Source: Dactylonectria macrodidyma (Eukaryota > Ascomycota > Sordariomycetes > Hypocreales > Nectriaceae). From it: a stretch of DNA of 64,000 nt. A program made the translations under genes and the position numbers. The notes under the pieces were generated by a model. It searched no databases. It was not told where the DNA came from and saw nothing but the letters and a program-made list of their open reading frames with translations. Positions 20,053 through 32,355 of this stretch are shown piece by piece (positions within the stretch are counted from its first letter, which is position 1; the number at the start of each line of letters is the position of its first letter). The stretch spans positions 2,356,001 through 2,420,000 of the forward strand of contig JAGMUV010000001.1 of NCBI GenBank assembly GCA_020744425.1. Direction: 5' to 3'.

Positions 20053-20553
20053 ATGGCTTACGCTCCTGCCGCCGCCGCCGCTGCTGACCGTACTTATCAG
20101 CAAGAATTCCCCATGCAAGATTACCCTGCAAATGGGATCGAAGCCGAGGTCCAAGAACTTGTCAACTTCCTCAGCCGCATGCGCGATGACATGACGGCCT
20201 TATTTGATCGATACAATATCAATTTCGACGAGCTCGAAGCTGTCATCGCTCACGCCAGAGCGACTACCACCCGCCTGAAGTATGCTGTCCTTGACCACTT
20301 CGATCAAAGGGAGTCGGACATTCGCGCCCAGCGTAATATGGAGCTCACAGCTCTCGCCACGGATGTTCACAGCCCCATCACACGCCACACCATCGACACC
20401 TACATCAACATCAAGGACCATGCCAGGCGCTGCCAAGCGCTAAACCACCTCGAATGCAGCAGACATGTCCAGCTGCTTGATGATGCCATTGACAAGGTCA
20501 ACATGCATCTAAATCTGCTTCTCTGGGCGAAGTATGGCATGGAGCGCTTTTGA
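20053..20553 (+). CDS. Small hypothetical protein (166 aa)
   Basis: An intact single-exon frame starts MAYAPAAAAAADRTY and ends RF-stop at 20553. I do not recognise it. The N-terminus is Ala-rich and the remainder is predicted all-helical and soluble (EAEVQELVNFLSRMRDDMTAL; DAIDKVNMHLNLLLWAKY), with no signal peptide or membrane span. A CT- and CA-rich leader precedes the ATG. It is small, but its composition is protein-like and the codon use resembles its neighbours. Confidence 0.55.
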   Translation: MAYAPAAAAAADRTYQQEFPMQDYPANGIEAEVQELVNFLSRMRDDMTALFDRYNINFDELEAVIAHARATTTRLKYAVLDHFDQRESDIRAQRNMELTALATDVHSPITRHTIDTYINIKDHARRCQALNHLECSRHVQLLDDAIDKVNMHLNLLLWAKYGMERF

Positions 20554-21873
20554 GAGGCCAACTCAATGGCATCAAGATGATCATCATGGTGGTGGTAGTG
20601 TATGATCAGTAGTAAATAGCTCACGAAAAGAGGTAGGATATGGCTTTGGGGAAAGCATTTTTATATGGAGTTTTGGAAAGGGCATCCCGGCATGGATGTA
20701 CCGTACAGACTACTGGTCTGGTAGTCTGAACAGCACTAGGATGGTTAATGTAATGAATAATGCTTGAACAATCGCACATCCTCTTGACGAAACTAATAGT
20801 TGTGATTGATTGCACAGCATGGCATCTAGGCACCCGGCTTCTGGAATCCCATGATGCACTCAGGTGTCTCCTGCCTGACTGGTGATGTTCGACTGGTAGG
20901 TCCCATCTTCAAACCACCAATAGCTAGGTAGAGTCGTACGTGTCACACATCCATCCTTCGTCCTCGGCCATCCCCTTCCTCGACCATCCCCTTCCTCGAC
21001 CATGTATCGTCCTCGCCCATACAAAGTAGCCGATTCTAACTGGCAGGCCATTGTCTATAGTGTCATTGAAACAGAACCCAGACCTTGTTCAGACACTCTA
21101 GTGGTGGGAGAGAAGTCGCGTATGGGGCTGGGGTCACTCTGAAAGAAAAAAAACTCCAGAAAAGAAGGGCAAGGGTGAATATACGCGATACTTCACCGCG
21201 AAAGATTGGACCTATAAGGTCTTCAAGGGTCGTTGCAAGGCCGCAATAACTCCCGGCTCAAGGAAGGGTTCCAGATCCAGATGTTGTAGGGCCAACGGCA
21301 ACACAGTTCACAGGCGCCCTAATGGGGATGACCTACCTGGACGAGAAACACCAGCACGCTATTCTCGCTATACCTGCTATATTGTGTCCCAAACGTCGCT
21401 CTCATAGCCACGTTAATGGATATCCTTCATTCGATGCATGCTGCCCCTCTACGTGAAGCCTCCACACACCTACTATTTCATTGGTGCCCCACGCTAACAT
21501 GAGATCCCAAAGACTGCAACATCCTCCACGCTTAAAGAGGCAATTTTTGTGGCGAGTGGAGCCTACCCCTCAAAACCAGACGCCCTAGACAGAATGCTCC
21601 CGGGTAGGCATGCTTCGAATGGCCATGATCTAGATAGTGTGCCTTTTTGCTTATCTTCCCTCTTTGGTATGCTGATAGGCAAGGGAGTTGTGCATGTCTT
21701 AGACTATGGAAGACTATGGAATGGGTCTGGTGGACATTACTTAACGCTATCATTGTAGGTTCATCAACGACGTCCCTAAAATAATCTAATGTATCACAAC
21801 ATAATGACAATTAATGACTCAACCTCCATTTGCTCAATTATTTGAAGTATCCCATCATCTCAAACTCGCTAAG
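20554..21873. other. Intergenic region upstream of the second Zn2Cys6 regulator
   Basis: 1.3 kb without a convincing gene. Two copies of CCATCCCCTTCCTCGA lie in tandem around 20968-20999. Nothing else was recognised. Confidence 0.5.
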
Positions 21874-23924
21874 ATGGATAATTTCCCAAAGAGAAAGCAG
21901 CGAACAGCTTGCGACATCTGTAGACGTCGGAAAGTTAGGTGTGACATCGCCTTCCAGCCAACCGGGGCATGTTCTGCGTGTCGCCGCAGTGGAACGGAAT
22001 GCCAGTGAGCTTCATGAACAGGACAAAAGGAAAGCCCTGTGGACGGCACTGACGGCAAGACAGATCCACGGCAAAGTGGTCTGCTGCTAGGCGAACCTTG
22101 ACAGATCCATGCAACGCTCGCCCTCGTGGAGGATCAGGTCGTTCGCATTACCAGCTCGGTGACAGCTCCAGCTCCAGCTCTGCGCCCCCATTGCAGCGCC
22201 ATGCCCAGAGATCGGATGCAGAAGACGCGGCTGAGCAGGAGCAGGAGCAGCTGGCTCGCGGCGGGCTGGCGCGGTTCTTCAAGCATGGCATATCTGATGG
22301 CGGCTGGGCCGTCTTTGACTCTCCCGACAAGCTTCGCATTGCATATGTTGGGACTGCCTCGTCGAACATCGCTCACCTTGTGGATCTTCACAGATCATCC
22401 CCTCAGCGCTCCAAGGCCCGACAAGAGTCAGCCGAGACAGAGCCCGAGGCTGGTCAGGTCGAGTCGCTGTTCAAGCTCGACAGCACCAGCGGCCATGGTA
22501 GGATGGGTGCGAAGCCCTTGCATTATCCTTACCCGCCCATTCGCCAAAGCAAAGCTTGGAGACCCAACACAGATGTCTTCGGCATCACGTCTTCGCAGAA
22601 CCTTCTCTCGGACGTCTCGTCAGTCCCCGAGCCGGAAATTCGAGATGCCCTGGTTAACGCGTACTTTGAGCACATCCATCCCTTTCTCCCATTCCTCTCC
22701 AAAGGCGACTTCTTAGACGGCGACGGGCAAACGCAGAAACAGCCGCCTCTTCTCTTGTATCAGTCGGTTCTCATGGCCGGGGCGCACGCATGCTCCCATC
22801 CCGTTGTTGCCAGAGACCGCCAACGGATCAAGAGCATTCTATTCCGCCGGGCCAGCATGCTCTTTCACATCCGCCACGAAACGGACCGCACCCATCTCAT
22901 GCAAGCAGCCACTCTGTTTACCTGGCACACGGGCGATGGCGATACGGTGACCGGCGGGCCTTACTACTGGTCAGGCGTGGCGACGAGAATCGGGTGCGGA
23001 CTGGGTGCACATCGACGGGGCACGGCTCTGCAAGCCAGCGACAGCTTGCAATTCAAGATATCCTGGTGGTCTGCCTTTGTATGCGACGTTTTTTCTTCGT
23101 TGGATACCGGCAGGCCAAACGCGATCCGCCCAGAGGAAATAGACCAGCTGCCCATCTCTGTATGTACTGACACTGCTGCACCAACCTCCGACACCATGGC
23201 CCCAGAATCGTCGCTTTCAGAAAACGACCCAATTCTGAGGTTCCTCAAATCCATGGTTGATCTAGCATACATTGGACTCGACATCATCGCGGAAAATGCT
23301 CCATCGGCGATGCGCGGGTCCAACGTAACCAACATCGATGCGCAGCTTGGAGTTTGGTGTCTCCGGACGGGAATATTCTCTGACAGAGACGACGACGACG
23401 CCTGGTCTTGCCAGTTGCGGATTCATTACCACCTCCTACTTCTCTACCTGCACCGAAATTTCTCGGAGGAGCTTGGCAGCAAATCGGTCTGCTCTGTGGC
23501 GGCCCAGGCCATCGTGGCTCTCTTCGAGCAGCTTGCGGCCATGGGCTGCCTAAAGCAATGCCACTTCACGGCCGTGAGCGCCATGACAGCCGCAGGCATC
23601 CAAATAGTGACGGAGATACGAAGCGCGGTCCTGACTGGGACGCACTCTGTCGCCGTCGACGCCCTGGGACGCCTGGCGCGGCTCTCGCGGTCTGCCGAAG
23701 CGCTGGCCGAGTACTGGCTGAATGCCGAGTCGGTACGCACCGTCTTTCAAGAGCTTCACCAAGAATACGAAGCGTGTGTTCTGCAATTTGTGCAGGGAAA
23801 CGCGGCGCTCGTTCCCGAGAAATCTCCAGATTGGCACGACTTGCTGACAGGCAGCGAGACGCCGCTCAAGGAGCCGAGCAATGTTGAGGACTGGATGAGC
23901 ATCATAGATTGGAACAATATCTAA
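21874..23924 (+). CDS. Zn2Cys6 fungal-specific transcription factor
   Basis: Two exons, 21874-22004 and 22091-23924 (intron 22005-22090, donor GTGAGC, acceptor GCTAG, phase 2), encode 654 residues. The N-terminal zinc cluster is CDICRRRKVRCD followed by CSACRRSGTEC, with cysteines at 13, 16, 23, 33, 36 and 43. The splice falls just after the last cysteine. A Ser/Glu-rich linker leads into a fungal_trans-type middle homology region (YFEHIHPFLPFLSKGDFL; GAHACSHPVVARDRQRI; WWSAFVCDVFSSLDTGRPNAI, where the DTGRP-like motif is typical). It should be nuclear and DNA-binding. Targets are unknown, and the adjacent V-ATPase gene on the same strand is probably unrelated. The first ATG at 21874 is chosen because it starts just before the basic leader to the cluster. 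Confidence 0.88.
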
Positions 23925-24086
23925 AGAACTACTCGTCAAGATATGTTTCCAAATTTGAAAGATCCTTGAGGGGTCTTGTTGCGTTAATATCCTAACGTTC
24001 TGACCATGGAGTTCATCAGTTCAGTCAAAAATCCAATGCGGGGTTACCAAGCAGCAGCAATGTGACAGCTGAAATAGAAGCAACAA

Positions 24087-24113
24087 AACTGCTGCCTGTG
24101 TAAGGCAGCAGTT
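24087..24113. other. Perfect 10-bp hairpin between two genes
   Basis: AACTGCTGCC (24087-24096) and GGCAGCAGTT (24104-24113) are exact reverse complements with a 7-nt loop, TGTGTAA. The hairpin lies in the 332-bp spacer between the regulator stop and the V-ATPase start, so it could act in the 3' UTR of the first or the promoter of the second. Confidence 0.5.
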
Positions 24114-24256
24114 ACACTTACAAGATCGATTCACCCACTTACTCTACTTCCCCATTCAACCCATCTATTCTCCAACGTTACGGCGCATCAACATTCGACT
24201 CGAGCGTCCGCACTCATTTTATCGCTTCTCTACCCAGAATTGCGTATTATCCCACC

Positions 24257-25019
24257 ATGCTGGATTCGGAGCTATCACCCAAGTTCGCGCCTTTCATCGG
24301 CATGGTAAGCTTCTAAAAACTTGGTGGGGTACCATAGACTACTAGGTCGAGGCTCATGTGTTGCTGAATAGGCTGGAGTCAGCGTGGCAATGGGCTTTGG
24401 ATGTGATTATTCTGCCCTGTGTAATCCTACTCACGCTCAATAAATTCTAACACTATGCCTAGGTATCGGGGCGGCCTATGGAACAGTTAAATCGGGAATC
24501 GCCATTGCTAGTGTGGGCACTCTGCGCCCGGATTTGATAATGAAGGTATCCAACGCAGCCCTCCTCCATCAACACAAGACACTAAAAATGCAACGCAGGG
24601 TCTTATACCGGTCGTCATGTCCGGCATCATTTCGGTGTACTCGCTCGTCATCTCGGTCTTGCTTATCGAAGATATACGCCCCCCCTCTCAAGGGAAATAC
24701 AGTCTATTCGAGTACGTTTCGCTGATCATGGCGCGTCGAGACTATCTTCTGACATGCGAAGGGCATTCATCCATCTCGGATGTGGTATTACTGTCGGGTT
24801 GACGGGGCTCTGCGCAGGATATTGCATCGGAATAGTAGGCGACAGCGGCGTTCGTGCAATCATGTTGCAGTCTCGAGTTTTTGTCGGCATGGTCTTGATT
24901 CTGATATTCGGCGAAGTTCTGGGCCTCTACGGGTTGGTCATCTCGAGCCCCCGGCCATAGAAGAAACTAATGAGGAACATAGGCTCATCGTTGCGCTAAT
25001 CCTTAAGACCCAGACCTGA
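24257..25019 (+). CDS. vma11: V-type ATPase proteolipid subunit c' (Vma11-like), six exons
   Basis: Exons are 24257-24304, 24372-24402, 24463-24545, 24599-24711, 24762-24932 and 24983-25019, giving 160 residues, the normal family length. Four transmembrane helices are visible, with [29 protein letters not shown] and [14 protein letters not shown] as family signatures. The last helix, [21 protein letters not shown], carries the proton-carrying glutamate (Glu143). LIPVVMSGI and the FIHLGCG segment fit subunit c' (Vma11) better than c (Vma3). It is part of the vacuolar V0 ring. The second intron uses the weaker donor GTGATT and the last uses GTTGGT; both restore conserved residues (GCIGAAYG and GLYGLIVAL). 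The sequence diverges at several usually conserved positions, so it may be a duplicate copy. A paralogue search would decide. Confidence 0.85.
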
Positions 25020-25192
25020 GATTGATGGTCCGGCTGCATTAAGAGGCAGTGTTAAGTGCCGTGAGTAGGATAGCAACAACCATGTCCAGTCGGAGGGAAT
25101 TCACGACAGTGGAGCTGGATGAGCCAATACTGGTCGGTCTGAGAAGGACTACTTCGTACTTACAAATTTGGCTTCGGGCAATCTCTAAGAAT

Positions 25193-25232
25193 GGGCTGGT
25201 CTAGTTGGTAGAGCGCCGGAGTGAACTTCTGG
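25193..25232 (+). pseudogene. tRNA-Phe-like 5' half, no T arm
   Basis: GGTCTAGTTGGTAGAGCGCC resembles a tRNA D-arm with the internal A box. It is followed by a five-pair anticodon stem (CCGGA/TCTGG, one G-T) and a 7-nt loop with T33 and anticodon GAA (Phe). No T arm or matching acceptor strand follows, so an intact tRNA is unlikely. Confidence 0.35.
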
Positions 25233-28200
25233 CGTTTCCCGTCTTTCTGCAACCGGCTGGATCAGTCGATTTAGACAGACGGCGATGCATCGCGGCTGGC
25301 CGACGGCGTACCTAGGAAAATAAGAACCACAGCGTTTATCCTAATTGAGTATATCTCTTAACAATTAAAAAATAAGACATTCATATGGCTTGGAAACGTA
25401 TTCGTATTGCAACATTTGTTCGAACACAGAGCATGTTTGCTGCACCCCCGATTGAGCTGCCTGCATGACTACCGCGTTGGGTACTATCCACTCTGACATC
25501 TCCTAGGAATGCATCAAACAATATTATAACCCTACGTACGTAGAGCCATCTCATAAATGAACTAAGCTCTGTTGAGTCTGGTGGTGAGAGAACCATTGGC
25601 CTCCCCACATGAACAATGGCCGAGACAGAGAAAACAACGATGAGACAAGAGTGCGCATGTGACAGATTGAGGCTGCTCCATGTAACCTCCTCTCGCCGAC
25701 AGGTCAAGCCCTTTCAGTTCCAGTGGGCTGTCGGTGTAACTTCTCCATGGTGGCTGGGGTGACAAACAACTTGGCTTAAACGAACGAGAGACATCATGGC
25801 GAACTACTTTGATGCAGGAGGCCGTTTTGAGAAGTTGGACTCCGTTGTTTTTCGCCCGCCTCGAAACTCTGCATCCCTTTGGTTTGTTGAAAGGGCCGTT
25901 CTTAGCGTCTATGTTTACATACCCATTCGTATCTTGCGGATGATGCTATGCATGCAAATATTGCCGGAAGGTTGGTCACGATGCCCTCGCGGACTTTGCC
26001 GTGTAACTCTACCATTCAGCGTGACCCATTCAGCGTAACCCGTTCCTACGAGTGCTGGCAATGCAACCCTCCTAGAAGAATGGGGTCGATCTGCAGTCTT
26101 GAATCTGGATCCGGGATCGAGGTGGGCGCAGGCCTCAAGGGTCCTTGGCTGCATCTGTGGCCGCGTTGTGGAACGGGACATACCTGCATCTCCTAGAATC
26201 CACAGGGCGATTTGGACAGACCAAGTAAAAGCCAGAATCAAAGGGTTGATGTTTGTAATGACTCCCGGCGTACCCATGCTTCTGTCTTCTTAGCCTCGAT
26301 CAAAATGGCAAATCGACCATGGTGGGGGGCGGAGAGAGCCGGGCTTTGAGTGGAGCTGGGGACAGAAAAGAGTTGAGCCCCGTATCAGACGTTGCTTTTG
26401 CCATGTTTCAATCCTCCCTCATTGTCAGAGCGGTATCGGGGACTCGATTGTTGTGCAAGGACCACGGCATGGAGCGGGTGTCGAGTTGCTCCCAACAATT
26501 CCAGTCTGGAGGCAACAACACCAGCACCAGCCGTGCGGTACGTAGAGTCTCACCTTTTCGTTCAAGACATTCAAGCTCGTGCTGCTCCGCTAAAGCAAAT
26601 ACGTAGTCAGCTGCTGCTCCGCTGAACTGGTCACGAGTAGCTCGCCTCCATTGTTGGTGAGTTAAGGCCCGATCGTTGGTGACAGAAGAGTGACAGGACA
26701 CAAACTGGCTCCCGTCTCACATAAACGCCGACAAGGGTGATGGAAACCCGTCGATGATATGGATACAGGGCCTAGGGTTTGGAATTGGGCTCAGACGGCA
26801 GGCGGAGGTCCGACGTGACGGATAACTGCAGATATCATCCTTCGTGCTCGGCAGGCAGCCTGATAACGGTGTCACAAAGGTCGAACACGGCTCCTGTAAG
26901 AGGCAAAGCAAACATGAAAGCAAATTGTAGAAGACCATAGCCAAACGGTCAGATCATGGGGGTTTGACGTCAGGGATCCACGCCTGTCCCCAGACCGGTG
27001 AAGGATGGTCTGGGCCTGAGCAACTCCACGACCTTCCGGCGGCGGCATCAGAGCAACGGTCAGCAGCAGCTACGGGGCTCGTTGTAGCCAAAAGAAAGCT
27101 GGCGATAGGCCCTTTTAGGTGCCTGATGGGTCAGTTTGCGAGAGTTGGATGCGGCATCTAATACTGGACTGACGGACATCGGCAACTGCTGCGCCGCTCG
27201 GGTTTCATCAGGCATCCCTGGCCCTGCAGAGGTGATCTGGCGCAAGCTGGTGGATCGCCTTGCCGTTCCAACGGTGAAATATGACGAAGCTACTCTGAAA
27301 ACGATTTGGAAGACGGGGAGGCTTTTGGCCATGGGTAACTGAAAGAGACAGACCGGTCAGCGCCGGTGACAGCTGAGAGTTGACTGCATCTAGGCCTAAA
27401 CCAAGCCGGGATGATGTAATGTGGGCTTCCGATCGATGCGACAGCTCATCTCGCCTCATCTCTCTTTTGCTGCGTTCACGGGATGTTATGTGTACGTAGG
27501 TGTGTATGAGTGAGTGCGTGTGTCCGTATTTGCGTGCGTCGAGCTGACGAGAGCGTCCACCAGGTAGCAGGAGCAGAATACAAGCCACTCGATACGGTTC
27601 CCGTTGTTGCCTCGCATCGGACAACGCATAACTGGCGATGACGTGAACACAACTGCCTGCATGTATTGATGCCCTGCAGCGTCAGCTCCCGTCGTTACTG
27701 CACGTAGAATGAGTTTGTCGTCCAAGAGGGGTGTTGTCTGTATTCGAGCGGCGTGGGATCCCGTCCATTGACCCATTGCCACGGCGGTGCATGACAGGGC
27801 AGGGTAAGGCGAGACGACGTGTCTTCAGAGCGAGGTAGGGGGTGTTGGCAGAGACACAGACAGCCGTAGTCTACTTCGTAGGCCTCGATAGTTTGTTACT
27901 TGCAGAGTGAGGTGCAGACTGGGCGTGAGTCTCTTGCTGGTGGTTCATCAGTTCCAGAACAAAAGTGTGGGATCTGACGGCAACCACTACCCAACCCCTC
28001 CCACCTTGATCCAAATCTGCAAGAGTCGTTGACCTATCACTTAAGAAGAAGAAGTTCACTCCAAGGCTTAGCCTGGAGGGGGTTGCTTCATGCACTCCCC
28101 GAGCAGATGATACGCATACGTAGCCGGTACCGTACTGTAACTCATGTATGTAGTAGTAGTAGTAGTTTGGCTGCGTCGTTTGGAAGACGGCGGGTCTGGG

Positions 28201-30158
28201 GAACAAGCTTACTTACTACAACCACGCACGCAAGCACTCAAGCATACGCACGCACCGGCATCGTAACCGTTCGCAACCCATAATAGTGTCCCGGCTGGCG
28301 GGTTGCCTGTCATTGACATGCCGGGTGCTCCAGATTCAGTGACTCTCGGGTGGACCGCCGGAAGAAGGACGAGACAAGAGCCGGCAGCCTGCAGGGCAAG
28401 ATGGGAAACAAAAGCAAACATGCATCATCAACACACCAAACCAGCGGCAACTTCGTCTCCTTTCGGTGAATCAAACATCAACCCGACAGCGAGCCCCGGC
28501 AGCTACCGGAAAGCAAGCTCCTGCTCATCAGTGCACAGTCAATATTTCACTCCCCCCAGGCCAGGCCAGGCCAATTCAAATATTTCGCACCCTGGGTAAG
28601 CTGCAGGGCCTGCCTCTCCCCTTGGCGCGCATCCAACACGGGTGCCTGTGCGTTTGCTATCCCTGCGGTCCTCGCTCCTGGGTCGCAAGACGCGCTTAGA
28701 GGCGATAAGTTACACCCGTCGACAATGTACAACCACAGGGCAGTACGTACTGGACGCACAAAGGATTGAAGAGAGCGCTCGCGTAATGCCTGACCAGACT
28801 ATCGAGAGAATCGCAACTTTGTTGGGGGGTCCGTGGGGGGCGACTTTTAGACGACGTGGAGGTGGATGCCCCTTTCCCCCATGTCCCCACGCCGAACATG
28901 AGCCCAGTGCTCGCAAAGAGTCACTGACAAAAAGACTGAAAGTCATTGAAAACGGACTTATCAGTGAGAACCTCCAAGAATTCAGCTTGTCAATGGAGAA
29001 GCAATGGTCCACTCCAAGACGAGATAAGAGATGAAGTACGAAGTAGTGCATCAATGCCGGCCCAAGCCATCCCGGACCTCTCGGACCAGGCCCCTGCTCC
29101 TCCGTACTCCGTGGAAACCAGTTGCAAACCGCAAACTCCTGAGCTTAGGTAGGTCCGCAGTTCGGATATAAAAATCTACGAAATACATGCAGTACGAGGT
29201 TTAGTGCACCTGCTAGGCTACCATACTTGGTAGACCTAGGTGCCTACTTTAGTCTAGATATACCTGGTGCTGGCCGCACGATAGCGGGTGCCATTCCCCC
29301 ACACAACTAAAGATCCCGGCGTCAGGCCTACGGGGCCCGGTAGTAATGGTGATCACGCCTCCGCTCTAATCAAGCCAGAGAGAAAACAAGGCCAATCGGA
29401 TTTTGTTTTTTCTTCTTCTTCTACTTGGCTTTCCCATCGATTATTGAGCGGTGTGTTGTTGATGAATTTCGCTTTTTGCCTCCATAAAGTAGTCTAGAGG
29501 TTAAGTTCATGAGGCGGTGTCTTGTTCGAATTTGAATTTGCACCCCTGGGCTCTCAATGGCATCGTCATGCATGACCACCTCCAATACACCAGCATGTAA
29601 CTTAGGAAGTACCATATGCACCTTACCCGTAAATAGCTAGCAAGGCGAACGAAGCCCTGCTAGAAAGGCCCAGCTCGCCTCGTCCGTGCCGTACCCGTAC
29701 CTGTGCCTCGGATGCGCGCTTGACGTGGCCATCGTCATCTCGCCCTGAGCTGGCCTACTGCAATAATTAACCTGAGGGTCAAGTTCAGCTAGGCTCGCGA
29801 AAGAGGCCCCTGGTCTTTCCCACTCTTTTTTGCCCTCCCCCCTTCCATCCCATGTTCGAATGCACACACTTTCTGATCCTCCTGTATTTACGGAGTATCC
29901 GAACATTTATGATTTGTCCCCCCAGTCCATTCGTCCTGCATACGCTCGCTGTACAAAAGACTTCGCCGCAGTCTCGCTGCGGCAGTGCCTGCGTCAACTC
30001 AACAAGGCGGCCAAGACAATAAGAGGGCCCAGAGGCAGACATCAATAGATCATCAGTCTTGTGCCCAACGCGCACCAATTGACCCTCCTAGGCGTGCATA
30101 GTAGGTGTGTCTGTAGAACTCGTTCTGTCTCATTCTTGCTCGTCTCTTCTCTTCTCGT

Positions 30159-30161
<3 letters not shown>

Positions 30162-30200
<39 letters not shown>
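30162..30200 (+). repeat. (TC)n microsatellite
   Basis: About 39 bp of uninterrupted TC dinucleotides, flanked on the left by CTTCTCGTCTCTTCT-type degenerate pyrimidine sequence. Confidence 0.9.
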
Positions 30201-30204
<4 letters not shown>

Positions 30205-31663
30205 CGGCGTCTCTCTCCCACGCTCCCTACGTCAGGTCCATCATCTGTCTTGGTCGTCAGCCTCACTTTGTTTTTTCCAGCTCCTTTCCATCAACTAGAG
30301 GCCAGTATCCGTACTGTGATCCTTGCTCTCTACCTACCTTAGCATGTATTTGGTCCTTGCTCTGGGCCCCATATCCCAGGCTCTGGGTAGGCCCCATGTC
30401 CCCAACTTTGCTTGCAAGCTAGGCACTACCCATACACCGGCAATACACCATCTTATTGACATTGCTTTTTACATCTGATGGAGCAGACGCCAACGACAAC
30501 CAACCTTTCCTAAACAATGCCCTAGCTCCTTGTTGCCCGCATGGACTATTTGTACCTAGGTAGGTATGGGTATGTACTGTAGGTACCGCCCACCCCTGCC
30601 TGGAGTTCTTGACCCGTCGCCGGTTCCCTCAACTTCCCTTGCGCCTAGGTACCTACCTACCTACGTGACATTTGTACCGCTCCATCGACTCCATCCATTT
30701 GCTCCATGACCATGGTCACGGCTGGCCACGAGCAACAAGCAGCGCGAACAGGAAGAAGCAAGTCGCTACGCCTCCCCGCCAGCTCCTCAGGGCTCAGTCA
30801 AAGTCCCCGCTGGCGTTGATGGCGGCATAGCTGGAAGACAGACCGAGCGGGCCTCTCGTCTCGTCGCCTCCGTCTTTTGTCGCACCCGCCTCCTCACCGG
30901 CTCCCGTCCCCTGATGAAATGCGTCACGTTGTCCCGTCTGATGATCCCCTTCCCAATCCAATCCAGTCCGATGCCTCGCATTCGTGACGCCGTGCAAGGC
31001 GCGAGCGAGGCCCCGAGCCCCGAAGCCCGAGCGGTAGGCAGATACCTACCCATCCGTTGAGTACGTACTTAGGTAGGTTTCTTAGGTAGGTATCCGGCCC
31101 CAACAGCAAAACTCAGCAATTGCACAGCAAACCAACAAAACAACAACACGGCTGCCAGCCTCGGCGAAGCCTCATCAAGGCCCAATCTTTTTTACTTCCC
31201 TCTCACAAACGCGCAAACGAACAAATTCGCCCTTGAGATGACCCCCCGTCCCGACGACCATCCGTCCATAACTCACTAGTACCCGCTCCCGAGCCACCGG
31301 CCCTTGCAGCCCGGCCCCTTCTGGACGTTTGACTCGACGCACGCCTCTTCGCCTCTTCCCTCTCTCCCACGCACGCCTAACTCCTCCCAAGTTCCGCTTG
31401 CTTGTGAGCTTAACCCCATGTGCCAGATCCCACCCTCTCCTCTCAAGGGGGCAGAGCGAAGGGGAAAAAAAGCAACGTCAATGGCCCTGGTCCAGTCTAG
31501 GTACTGAATGCTGAGTAGGTACAGTACTGAGGGTACTGCCCAGTAGAATGTACCTTTTACCAAGCTTACCAACTTGCCTGTCTGTCTCTCCTCGTTACGC
31601 CGTAGTTGCTTGTTAGTGAGAATCTTCGTTTCTTCTTTTGAAGCCGTTTTGTCGTCTGTTTCT

Positions 31664-31757
31664 CCCACGTCCACGTCCACGTCCACGCCCAGACTCGCCG
31701 AGCCTCGTGGCTGATAGTCTCCTCCCCCCCAACTCCATCTCCATCTCCATCTCTTCT
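31664..31757 (+). repeat. Short hexamer repeats (CACGTC)n and (CATCTC)n
   Basis: Several copies of CCACGT lie near 31664-31690 and of CCATCT near 31734-31757. They sit in a pyrimidine-rich leader-like stretch. Probably simple replication slippage. Confidence 0.6.
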
Positions 31758-32355
31758 CCCTTTCTTCCATCCCACGCGACTTTGCGTTCCTTCTCCTCGG
31801 GTTCCCTATTTCTCGTATTTCCTATTCCTTGATTGAACCTGCAGCCCGTCGCTCAGCATATTCAAAGCCTAGCTCTCCTGCAACTTCGGGCAAACAATTT
31901 CGGCCCTGTGTAAACGGCCTACATCGTCCCCCCGTTTGCCGGCACCTAATCCTTTGCTGCCACATCATCCACCCAACAGCCCTGGGCCAACTGTTTTGCT
32001 TCCCCCTCGTCCTACTCCTGAGGCCCTTTTCGGATAGATACACGACCACCTGGCAGCCAGACGCTGGACGCCGTTCCGAACTTCGAGCTGCCGCAGCCAC
32101 GGTTGTCGTTTGTCTTCTCCCACACCCCACACACGCCCAACCACTCCCAAGACACCCTCTCGTCGTGCCGGCATAGCTCCTCTATTAACCATATAAGTCT
32201 CGAAGCTACTCTCTTCGATCCAGACTCCATCACCACCATCACCACCTCAATTCTTCACACACAAACTCAGCCGCCATCACACTCACAAGACGAGCCTTCA
32301 GATTCATTGCTCACCATCAATCCTATCTCACTATTCATTTCACCTTCCATTCACT

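Larger units (their letters stand above)
25020..32355. other. 7.3-kb gene-poor region
   Basis: I find no convincing protein gene on either strand; open frames are short, overlap on both strands and lack family motifs. The region holds simple repeats and several TAGG-type motifs (around 30554, 30644, 31069 and 31081). The last kilobase is C/T-rich, as expected for promoter and leader of the gene at 32356. Non-coding RNA genes cannot be excluded. Confidence 0.5.

Noticed and set aside
29485..29550. tRNA-like A box (TAGTCTAGAGG) and B-box-like GTTCGAATT
   Set aside because: The spacing between the boxes is about 10 nt too short and no acceptor or anticodon stem forms.
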